Below, piece after piece: positions 49,922-60,460 of a stretch of DNA of 64,000 nt. Location of the stretch: positions 1 through 64,000 of the forward strand of contig JACAXG010000012.1 of NCBI GenBank assembly GCA_018881555.1. Reading direction: 5' to 3'. The notes under the pieces are model-generated. The model saw nothing but the letters and a program-made list of their open reading frames with translations, had not been told where the DNA came from and ran no database searches. The translations under genes and the position numbers were made by a program. Within the stretch, counting starts at the first letter, position 1, and each line of letters opens with the position of its first letter. This DNA comes from Amblyornis subalaris (taxonomy: Eukaryota > Chordata > Aves > Passeriformes > Ptilonorhynchidae).

Positions 49922-50707
49922 AAATCACAGACTCAGGTTGGAAAAGACCTCTGAGATCATGAAGTCCAACCTGTGACGGAACCCCACCTTGTCAACCAGA
50001 CCATGGCACTGAGTGTCAAGTCCAGTCTTTCCTTAAATGCCTCTGGGGACAGTGGCTCCACCACCTCCCTGGGCAGCCCTTTCCAATATCTAATCANCCT
50101 TTCTGTGAAGAAATTCTTCCTGATGTCTGACCTAAACTGCCCATGGCGCAGCTTAAGACTATGTCTGCTTGTGCTGTTGCTGTTACCTGGGAGAAGAGCC
50201 TGACCCCACTTGTCTACAGCCTCCTGCCAGGGAGTTGTATAGAGCAATAAGGTTCCCCCCAGAACCTCCTCTTCTCCAGGCTAAACAATCCCAGCTTCCT
50301 CAGCCACTGTCAACCAGCACCCTCAGGTCCTTTTCTGCTGGGCCATTTTCCAGCCACTCTGCCTCCAGCCTGTGGCACTGCCTGGGATTGTTGTAACCCA
50401 GATGTAGGACCCAGCACTTGGTCATGTTGAACCTCACGCTGTTGGTGTCAGCCCATAAATCTTGCCTGTCCAGGTCCCTCTGCAGGGCCTTCCTAACCTC
50501 TAGCAGATCAACAATCTGACCTTGTTTAACAAATTTGCTAATGGTAGACTCAATCCCCTCATCCAGATCATCAGTGAAGATACTAAATGGGAGCGTGCCC
50601 GACACTGATCCCTGGGGGACATCACTGGTGCCCGGACACCCACTGGATGCAGCTCCGTTCACCACCACTCTCTTGCCCCAGCCATCCAGCCCGTTCTTAA
50701 CACAGGG
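49922..50707 (-). mobile_element. Truncated CR1 LINE with internal deletion, minus strand
   Basis: The left edge (AATCACAGACTCAGGTTGG, AAAGACCTCTGAGATCATG) is the reverse complement of the CR1 3' end. Minus-strand frames at 50300-50668 and 49957-50247 resemble the CR1 reverse transcriptase region: DVPQGSV and FTDDLDEG near the start, and NIRK-type DIRKNFF with GLPREVVE near the end. The middle of the normal domain between these blocks is missing, and the catalytic FADD-like motif is replaced by a degraded stretch, so this is a dead, 5'-truncated and internally deleted copy. Confidence 0.85.
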
Positions 50708-51148
50708 AAATGAGTGAGGAAAGGATCAGGTATCTTTCATTCTGTATGAGACTATTAACATATTAAGAAAGCAGATTATTAAATGGACTATAGAAACTTT
50801 TCTATGAGTCTTATTGAGAATAATTTGTTTTCAATTGAGATGAACAAGCCTGAGTTGCTTTAATTTTAAAACCTCCTTTTCCTATGTACGTTATTTAAGA
50901 TTCTGTGGAGATAATAAGTAAATCTAAACATTATTTGAGGAAATAAAGGTCTGATATATTGCTGGAAGTATATATTTGCATTTTATAGTGGTAGCCAAGT
51001 TTTGTCAATTAGACATGATTCCTTTGGGTTTTGGATATAGAAACAGAAGTTCTTATCTGGTGAAAATAGTAATGAGTAAGTTTGTTGCATATTGCCTGTC
51101 ATGTCTGGGGTGTGGAAAATAGTAATGATAACATGGAGGAAGTACTGC

Positions 51149-51214
51149 TTTTTTTTTTTTTTTCTTTTCTTTTTTTTTAAATTTTTTTGGTTTGGTTTGG
51201 TTTGGCTTTTTTTA
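51149..51214. repeat. Poly-T with (TTTGG)n simple repeat
   Basis: A run of T with a few C is followed by four TTTGG units and more T. It is low-complexity sequence. Confidence 0.75.
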
Positions 51215-51763
51215 AAACAAGTTGCAAACAGATGAGCTGAGGTTTCTGCCAGGCTAGATTTTTCCAGCAATTTTCAGCATTGCTTGTTCATGCATGAAGA
51301 GAGTTCTGTGCTGTACAGCTAATATCAGACCACGTAGGTGGAAACAGACTATTATTAACACGTTTACCACTCTCCAAAAAACCTCCGAACTATCCACTCG
51401 TCTTGTTTCTAAACTCTGATCTCCTAAAATCAGACTTTTTTTTTAATCTTGTCACATAGAAGTAGTACCATTATTATCAATAACTGTGGCCAGAGCAAGG
51501 TATGAAATATTTGGTTCTTTTTTACCTAAAATTTGCATCTGTGTTGCCCTGTCGCCACTTGGACACATGCACACATCCCTCAATACATAAAGAGTTAAAC
51601 TGGAATAGTTTTCCCTGTCTTTTTAGAAAAAAAAAGAGGAAAACCTAGTTCAGAATGAATTTTGAAAATATGTTCCAGTACATTTTTTGTGTTACAAGTT
51701 CATACCGCTGCTCTTGGAGTTCAGATGTTCTGAGTTTGGGCATGTTGAGTGTTTTTGTGGGTT

Positions 51764-51791
51764 GGTTTGTTTTGTTTTGTTTGTTTGTTTG
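51764..51791. repeat. (TTTTG)n/(TTTG)n simple repeat
   Basis: A short interrupted T/G-rich repeat. Confidence 0.65.
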
Positions 51792-54700
51792 AAATTCTGA
51801 TAAACACTACTTATTTCAGAGTAAAGAATGCCCCGTGTGTCAAGATGCGGAGAACTTCGTGCAGAAGAGGAGAGCTGTTGAGTTCTTGCTCTCTCTTCTG
51901 GCTTTGATGGCAGTGGTGAAGGAGCAGCCAGGCTATGTGTTAAGCAGCATGTCACAGGGAGCTGAGTGGTGTCTGTCGAGTCTGGAGAGGTGGGAAGGCC
52001 CCTTTGGCATAAACCAGGCATGGCCATGCTGTACTTTGGCAGGAGATACATGAGATATCCTGCCATGTTGTGCAGTTCCTCTGCAGGCAGGGCGCAAGAT
52101 TGATGTTCATGAAAGAACAGTGTGGAAAATCAACACTGAAATAGTATGAAGAGGTCTTGCAGTGAGACAGTTAGTATTACTACCTGGGCTAATCTGGGCA
52201 AAATTTATGTTAAAGGCCACTTATTTCCAGCAGTAGGGAAGTTGATAGCATTCCAATCTTCATTACAGAGCTGGACCCTACTGCCGTTCTTGCAGCTGGG
52301 AGCAGCATAATGCAAAGCTGCTGTGCCAAAAACCCTTCTGCTAGTCTCAGAACCTCATTCCAGTTGCTGGGAAGGTGCTAAGCAAGCCAAATGTTGTATG
52401 TCCTTTTGCAAAGAGGTGCAATAAAGATGTGATGTTAGAATGCTGTCTTCCAGGTAACACAAACCAGTTCTTCCCATTCNCTGCAGGCTCACTCTGCTCC
52501 AAAAGTCTGTGTATCTGTAGAAGTCAGTAGGACTGACTACTGTCATTAGCAGTGTTTTTCTGTTTTCACATTTAAATTTTAGGAAGATTTGTGACATCTC
52601 CTGGCCAGACCTTTGCTGCAAGTAATCTGGCAATACAGTCTAAGGAGTAGTAAGCCTTTCCTGGGAGCATGCATACAAACTTCAAAATTTCTTCCAGGAT
52701 ACAGATAGTAATTTCTTTTTTCTTTAAAAAGGGTGAAAGAAAATCTTCCACAGAGATTTTGGGTGAAGGGATTTTAATTGATTAAATTTCTAGATGAAAA
52801 CTTAAAACCTAGAAGAGAAGTGCCCAATACCAGGTCTTCAGTAGTGTTACCTGAAGACTTTGGAAGGGACTTCAGCAAGTGCTGCTAAAAATGTCCTAGA
52901 TGACTTATATGGAGGTTAGGCATTATGAACGAAAGCTGTTTGTAACCCAGCTTCAGCATGTCTTTCTCCTGAATCTCCTGTTTCCCTCTAAGATTTGCTG
53001 TAGCAAGCTTAGAAAATTGTTAAAAATTAAACACAAGCTCAAACTAAGCAGCTTTTGTGGACAAATCTCATCTTGACAGGAAAGCTCTGTTGCTGAATGC
53101 CTCTGAATCCCTTTTTACCAGGTTGCACCTTCATCACTGGAGACCTGAATGCTAAGGTCCTGAGTTCCTGGTTGAATTAATACTGCCTCTTACTCATCTT
53201 ATTTTGCTCTCTGGGGAGCATACTGAGAGCAAACTTAAAGAGAACTAGCCTAGAATTTTCTTCTGTTGGCTGACTTATACAAGCATTTCATTCAACTGTT
53301 GACATCAGTTGATGGTAGCTAAGAATTAGAAGGCCATTTTACTGCTGCTGTATGCAGGACTCTTAAATTTGGATGATGGAGAGCATGGGATATTTGCGTG
53401 CTTGGTTCAGGTAGGACAATGTGAGAGGCTTTTGGGAGATTAAGGGAGCCAGACCTACTGGCATCAGTACTGCTTGTAGACGCAGGAGGTGAGCATATGC
53501 CAGCATCATTTCTGCATTTTAAATTCATTGCCAGTGGAGCTAGGTGGCATGTGTTAGAGTGTACAACAATGTGTAGGCAGTCTAGAAGATTAGTGGATTA
53601 GTATTCAAGTGTGAAATCAGGAGTACTGTAAAGTGATGGTATAGAAACCCTGCAAAGAGCAGACTTGGCAGGATCTGGCTTGCAATGCCAGAACAGATTC
53701 CCCAGGTTGAATTGCGNAGTCTTATCCTGCAGGATTTACTTGGTGCTGTGGATTTAGCTAGACTGAAGCAATAAGGAGAGAAAGACTTTTCCTGTTTTAT
53801 GTTTGTGTAAGTTGACCAGTGCTGTAAGCAGAAATATATGAGTAAGGTTTTACTAATGGTATTCCCTGTGCTTATATAGCATAGTCTCTCAAGGGGAATG
53901 AGCTTGCTATGTGTTTTTAAATTTTACAGATTATAGTACTGAAATTACCAGAGCCTACCTCTGGCAACTGGTGCTTGTGATTAGAGCTGCCAAATACAGC
54001 AAAACATGTGTTGCAAACATTAATTTGAATTCTGAACAGCTGTTTGATTCATGTTCATGTACCTCTGTTGTTCACTGTTTGCAAGCATTCATGCAAATGG
54101 TTTTTTGTCTACATTAATGCAGTTCTTTATGTGAATAGTCATTTTCACAAGCAAGTAATATTCTTTGTGTGAGTGATGATGTCACTGTAGGTGCTTCTGG
54201 GTTTGGCTACCCCTCCCCTCCCAAATTTAAAACTGTCAGTTACACAAAGAGCAGAATAATTTAGTGCATTATGTGGAGCCAAGCAAGCACCTTGATTAGT
54301 TCACAACCATCTCTGCTGCTGATGTTTATTTAGCAGGTAAGAAAAATGTATTTAAAAAAATAAAGCTTTGTTTGCAAGCTAAGAAAAAGACTTAAAATCA
54401 AAAAGAGTATTAATCACAACAAATAACCCAAACATCTCTGCTTGTGAGCATCAATATTCATGATTTGACTGTGAAACTATTTGCCAAGTCTCCCTAGCAT
54501 GTTATAGTACATGCTGACTGGCCAGTGGGTGGGAGTTGTTTGTGATGAGTACTTTGCAGTAATGTTGTATGTGTAACATCTGTTCTCTGCATCCTCCAGT
54601 TCAGTTTGCAGTCATTTGCATAGAAGTGTTTTATGTTCAGAAGTGAATCTATATTGCTGCTACAGACTTTAAATTTTTCAGTTGATACATTTGAGACAAG

Positions 54701-55146
54701 GAGAATGCAATGTGACTCATATGACAGTTATTTATTTAATGCCTGGCTTTTATCTTTATTTTTGCTTTTATTTTCAGTGAATCAAAGAAACAAGTAAATG
54801 GATTTCTTTCACCCTGTCCCCTGACCTCCTCCGCCCCAAAGGCCAATGTTTTTTTAATTTTTTTACTCTTGATTTTTCCTGAGCTTTAGTGAATAACTGA
54901 TTTCTCTAAATCATGAGGATAAATAATTTGAGGTAGGGTCCTAGTTTATTATTTCATATCGATTTTTTTTGTGTTTACTGCATATGGTACATGCTTGATG
55001 TTTATGTTTTCACAGATATGTTCCATACTTGTTCAATTTCCCAGACGATGTTGTATGAGCTGTATACAATAGTGCTGAATTTTGCAAAAAATGTATTTGA
55101 AGATTTTGGCTAGGATGAAAATCTTGTTGAATTTGTCTTTGTGACT

Positions 55147-55413
55147 TGTCCAGTTTTGCCTGGGACAGAGTTCATTTACTTCTTAGTAGCTGGGTCAGCA
55201 CTGTGTTTTTTGGATTTGGAATGATGTTGACAAGACACTGATGATTTGGTTGTTTTTAAGTGGTGCTTACCCTAAATCAAGGACTTTTCAGTGTCTTATA
55301 CCCTGCAGTGAGGAGCTGCACAAGGAGCTGGGGGGAACATGGCCAGGGCAGGTGACCCAAACTGGCCAAAGGGATATTCTATAGCATAGAATGTCATGTC
55401 CAGTATATAAACT
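55147..55413 (+). mobile_element. Partial ERVL-like LTR, 5' (U3) part only
   Basis: It starts TGTCCAGTTTTGCCTGGGAC and follows the same path as the minus-strand LTR at 30913-31509 (AGTAGCTGG, CAAGGACTTTTC, GAGGAGCTGCACAAGGAGC, AACTGGCCAAAGGG), up to a TATATAA box at 55404-55410. The sequence beyond the TATA box is not recognisable as LTR, so the 3' part is lost. It is in + orientation, the same as CSRNP3. Confidence 0.7.
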
Positions 55414-58400
55414 GTCCATAGCTGTCAGTGAGACACAGAGGATGTGGCAACTTGAAGTTAGGTTTTATAGAACAAGTTTGGCAGTGTATGTTGTCACCAT
55501 ATCATAAGAAGAATTTTCTCCTGGGAGCCCAGGTAATGAATGCACTGTTGCATGTCCACTCAGTCAGTAATTCTAACATCCCTCTTTTTAGGCTTTTCAC
55601 TGGGATTTGGAGATACCTGCTCTCTAAAGGTTTGCTGCAATGAGACTGTTACCAAGATTTTCTAAAATTTCCAGCCTTTTTAGGTACCAGAGAAAGCCAA
55701 ACCAGCCACGTTTTTACGTTCTTTTACTTTGTAAGTTCTGGATAGTACGGTGACTGAAACATATCTCCCACATTTACATGGGATTTTTGTCTTCTAGTAA
55801 TAACATATTGCCTCTGAAATTTTTAAATATCTGGTGTCTGCCAGTTATCTGGCATCGTAGCAAGGCAAAGCGTGTTGCCATGGAGCTTTGGGGACTTGCT
55901 TCTCCAGTCAGCATACCTGCAGTTAGAGAACTGGCTAAATGATCTCATTGTGGGAGTAGTTTCATCAGGATGGAGGAAAACTAGGAAAGAAAGGAGGAAG
56001 AAATGGATGGGGGGGTGTTTAAGAAAGATATGTCCTTCTCACAGCCCATATCCATCATATGCTTCTGCTTCAAGTTGTCATTTTCTTGAAGACAATTGGT
56101 GTTTGACCTAGAGCTGACAGCAATGTGTTAGCTGATTTTCCTTGCTTTAGTACTGTTCCCTGTGTTTCAACTTTGTTTTGCCTTGCTGTGGATTAATGCC
56201 ACACAAGCATGGTGAGAAGGTTGGCAGAGGATAATGTATCACATCACTGTGCAAGGATTTTGTTGTTGTGACAAACAGGAAAGATTCCAGTGTCTGCTTG
56301 TTACTCAGTTGTGTGAATCAGAAGGATGCTGCTCCAAATCAATTGTAGCTACTAGACAGTTATTTAGTAATCAGCTGGAAAGGTCTGATTCTAATTGAAC
56401 CATTCAAGCCAACTTTCACCCTTTTTAACCAAATGGGTAAGTTTGATATAGCAAATCACTTAACTCTAGCTGGTGGTTATTTTTCAGCCTCTGAAGGCTG
56501 AACCTCACTGGTGTCTTAGTGGAAGTCCAAGAATATTGACTGACCATCCTGCATTTGTTTCTTAGTCATGTGCTGTTGTTTGGTTCCTATAGTCAGACAT
56601 GGACTTTTGTGTACTGGATTCTATACTTACGTACATTTGCTCTTTTTTTTTTCAGAATATACATATTGCTGAAGTACTTCTGTATGTTTAAGAGTATTCC
56701 CATCCTATATAATGGTAGTCTCACATACCCTAAGTGACTCATGTTAGCAAAATTGTATCACTGTGTAGTTATATTACCCTTATGATTCCTCCTATCAGAT
56801 ACNGGGTTTATTTATAGTTTTGCTTTCCATTCATGTATTGAAAATTTGAGTTGTGTAAGTCTTTGGTGCCTTCTCCCTTAGACCTCTATGATCTTCTGTT
56901 CAGNTGAGGTTGGATTTGGATTTCTTTATGACTGCAGTTGCTTCAGTTTGATTCCCCAAAATCTGAAGATACCTATTCAGTTGTAGTTATGGTGCAGGAC
57001 AAAGAACAGCTCAGTTGAGGATCCTGTCCTGGTTCCCTGGTTGTGCGCTTAGGGAACCGTTAGTGGTATCACTAACTTTGTGACCTCATTGTTGTTAGAA
57101 GTTTGACTGTTGCCTATTCCTGTTGGTCTCTGGCATATATCCATGTCTTCCACTGGGATATATCACAAAAAGAGCAAAGAGCAAATTAATGCTTTTATAA
57201 ACAGTATTGGGTTGTGTGTCCCCTGCTTATTATGTCCTAGTTCCTGAAGATGTGGATCTCACTCAGGTACCGCAGGATGTAAACAAGGCTCTCAGATAGA
57301 ATATGCCTTGTGCACTACCATGCAGATGTGCCTCTTTCTGAAGAATATTGGCTTATGCAGCGGCATCTGTTTATACAGATGTTATTCTAAAGGGATCTCC
57401 CGCTGGTACATAGTGTGTACAAACAGCTTTAGATACTCTTTAATCTATCTCTGTGATAGCCAAGCTCTTGAGTAATGGAAGTGTCTCCTTTTTCTCATGT
57501 AACATATTCCTGGGGAGACTTGATAGCAGAGAGATTAGAATCAACAGATCTCAGGAAAGTGGCAACACCTAAATTTTATCACAACTACTTTGTCAAACAA
57601 CGTTCTCAATAATCTTCCTGGAAGAGATTTTGAACAAAAATCAGGCAACAGTCACACGAAATATGTGTAATGGATAGCTATGCCTGCTTTATGTTGTGGT
57701 GATACTTGGGTTCTGCAGTATTCCTGTACCTCCTGGCTTATACTGATCACTTAGCTGGGTGTAGAGCTAACCTATGCCATTTCCCAGGATCCTGAGACCC
57801 ATTTGTTTTGATTCATTATACAAATCATCTTAAAGAAATGGCTTTGGTGCTACGAGGTTGTGGCACTTGTTGCAAATGTAGGCTATGCTAAAACCAAGCA
57901 AATTTAAAACCCTTTTGTGTAAAAACCATTTTTTTCTTCTGCTTGCTGCGAACAGTTCTGGCTGTTGACACTCTGACTATGTGCAGTGACTTTACTGATG
58001 TGCAAGACACCGTTTAGTCATCCAGTCACTATGTGGTTTACTTGTGGAAGACAATGTCTGACAAAAGGGCTTTTGTCTGNAAGTCATCTCAGGATATGAA
58101 ATGAGTTCTTGCTCTCTGATGGGCTGAGCACTAGCGATGACTGCAGGTATTAGGTTTGCCTTGCAGTGCAGTTATGACTTACGTTCTTTGGACCTGGAAC
58201 TTCACTGCTCCTGTAGCCACAATTTCAATGGGCACACACATGGATTTGACTTAGGTCTCACTTGTATGATAAACTCCTTGTCAGCTCATTTCTCACTCTC
58301 TTCACTGAGATGTTTGAGTGTAAGCATTTTCTTTCTCACACTCCAGCTGCTTCTTTACCCTCTTCTACAGTCAAGCTATAATCCTGTGGATTTGATATTG

Positions 58401-60288
58401 CAGGCTGTTGCCATGGAAATAATGGTGATTTCACAATTTCTGTGCTGTAAGCACTGCAGGAGGCAATGGAAAAGGTGGTTGGCAAGAGATACAGTGAGGA
58501 CGTGGGGGACAATTCAGAGGAGTTGTTTCTGTACGTGTACTCGAGGGGGTGTTCTTTATAATTGTGGGGTTTCAATGTGTGTGTGTTTAGTTCTTTCTTT
58601 CTTTTTTTTTTTTTTGTAAATGTGTTTTTATTAGAGGTTTATTCTTAAAAATGCTACATATTCTTACATTTTTGCAAAGGTGATTGCAAAGTGATGCTAA
58701 ATTGTCCTTTCCATGTCCTCAGAATAAAAATACAATGCTTTCTTTGCAGTGTATAGTAATTCATTTTTGGACAAAAGGGCAGAGGTTGAGATCTAAGGAT
58801 GTTCTGTTTGAGTCATATATTTAGCCTGAAGAAATCCCTTTCAGGAAAACATTTTTTTTCATAAATAGTAAAACAAGCTGAGAACATCATGATGAGCATA
58901 TGCATTTAAAGCTGTCTGTGTGACTGACAGTATTAAACCCTAATATATTTGTTATTTAATTTTTAGTGTGCTCTGCATGCAAACAAGTTTGGTGCTGAAG
59001 ATCATCTTGTGCAGCATCTGTTCTTAGCATTATGTCAGGATTCCATGTCTGTACTGAAATCTTTTCTCTAAATTAGACACATCCATAAAGGTAGAGCTGA
59101 GACTTACTGGAAGAAATAACTATGTTATAAAATGAATTGAATTGGCAGCTTAACAAGCTGAAGGCAAGTGGCATCAAATGAGAATTTTTGATACTATATG
59201 CTTAGAAGCATCAAACAGCAGCCTTTTTTCCCCAGCTATTTACAGCAGCATTTCACTGATTAGTGTAGTCAGAGAGTAGATATTATCTGTAACTTTTAAC
59301 TTAATATCTTAGAATTAATTTTCAGTCTTCAGTAGGATGTAATCAGTAACGATGGTGATAGTAAACTAATTAAAGATAGAGAGAAATTGTTTCAACCTAT
59401 CAGATGTATTAAAATGATCGGAATTGCTTTAAAAATGTTTTGATCTTTTTCTGCTTGGTATTCCATAAATGAAGATGTGAAAATCAGCTGTTGTATATGA
59501 AAGGGAAACAATAAGGAATGTTCAACATGACTCTGGCTTTTTTGGGCAGTGTTATTAGGAAGTCAAGTTCTTAAGGACAGATTCAGTCCCTTGATGCTTG
59601 TGTGAATGGAAATAGTCTACTTGTGTGCCGGTACTCATACCTGAATTTCAAAAATGCTACGCAAGAAATTTCTGAGTAAATTAAAATGACAGAATGAGCC
59701 AGAACTGTGTATGCAGGGCCTGGCCTGAAAAGATGCAAAGTGTCTCACACAGTTCTCAAATCCAATTGTGAATGTGGGCATTTGTTAGTACTGAGTATTA
59801 CACAAATCAGACCTTTAAAATAAATCAAAAGTGAGAATTTTTTTTTTTTGAACTATATTTATTAGAGAACATTGATTTTTGTCATGCGATGTTTCTTGGT
59901 GCCAAGTAAGTTTCTAAGCGTCGTATAAAGGCACATTTTTTGTGAATTATTTTGGAGTATATATAATGTTTGACCTAAATTTGCTGCATGAGTAAAATAC
60001 ACATATTTACACATGAGATTGGTTATAGAATTTTGTCTGCACTGGTAGAATACAGGTAGCATTTACCTTCTGTCTTAAAGTCAGTGAGCTGATAAATATA
60101 CTGATGATAAGTTGTGGGGTTTTTTGACTCCTTCTTGGAACAGTTGTTTAAAACTCTTGTTTAAGGAGCCGTTTAGCTACGGGTAGTAGTATCTGATTGA
60201 TATGTGAACTCTTTCATGATAAATGAATTGAGAGACCTCCACAGTAGGCAGGTGTTTCAGTGCCTCATTGCCTCTGTTCCTGTTACAG
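55414..60288 (+). other. CSRNP3: CSRNP3 5' intron, last segment
   Basis: About 4.9 kb of AT-rich intron. It holds X-box-like partial motifs (near 55873 and 58407) and a T run at 58599-58616. A 160-codon + strand open frame at 58137-58619 ends in the T run and shows no domain. The segment ends with a pyrimidine tract and TTACAG. Confidence 0.6.
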
Positions 60289-60460
60289 GTGCATGTTGAC
60301 AGCATTGCAGCAATGAGTGGAATTTTAAAGAGGAAGTTGGAAGAAGTTGGTGGACCCTCACCTTGTTCATGTGTGTGGGAATCAGATGACGATATTTCTA
60401 GCAGTGAAAGTGCTGACAGTGGAAGTAATGTCCATCCGTCTCCTTCTAATCATTTTACTC
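60289..60460 (+). CDS. CSRNP3: CSRNP3 first coding exon (5'UTR 60289-60312, CDS from 60313)
   Basis: This exon opens a cysteine/serine-rich nuclear protein, a family of nuclear transcriptional activators (CSRNP1-3, also called AXUD1/TAIP). The 49-residue translation begins MSGILKRKLEEVGG and continues through the serine/acid-rich SSSESADSG to HFT, where one base of the next codon is left before GTAAGT. The family N-terminus, MSGILKRKFEE with a Ser-rich stretch, matches directly. CSRNP3 rather than CSRNP1 or CSRNP2 is chosen from the fit of residues and from its position just downstream of SCN2A. The acceptor is TGTTACAG. The conserved Cys-rich DNA-binding part is encoded past 64000. Trp at residue 22 and Cys at 20 appear unusual for the family. 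Confidence 0.93.
60293..60316 (+). promoter_or_regulatory. Seven-codon upstream ORF whose stop overlaps the CSRNP3 start
   Basis: In the 24-base leader of this exon an ATG at 60293 opens ATG TTG ACA GCA TTG CAG CAA TGA. The TGA (60314-60316) overlaps the main ATG (60313-60315) as ATGA. The upstream ATG has a weak context (T at -3), while the main ATG has G at -3. Such overlap allows leaky scanning or termination-reinitiation and could lower CSRNP3 translation. It is seen directly in the sequence; the function is inferred. Confidence 0.7.

Larger units (their letters stand above)
50708..55146 (+). other. CSRNP3: CSRNP3 5' intron, central segment 4
   Basis: Intron with a poly-T/TTTGG tract at 51149-51214 and a TTTTG/TTTG run at 51764-51791. 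A dense AT-rich stretch at 53900-54130 holds an ATGCAAAT octamer (54091). No gene was recognised. Confidence 0.5.

Noticed and set aside
58137..58619. 160-codon + strand open frame ending in a T run
   Set aside because: No motif, codon bias or splice context; it ends in a low-complexity Phe run.
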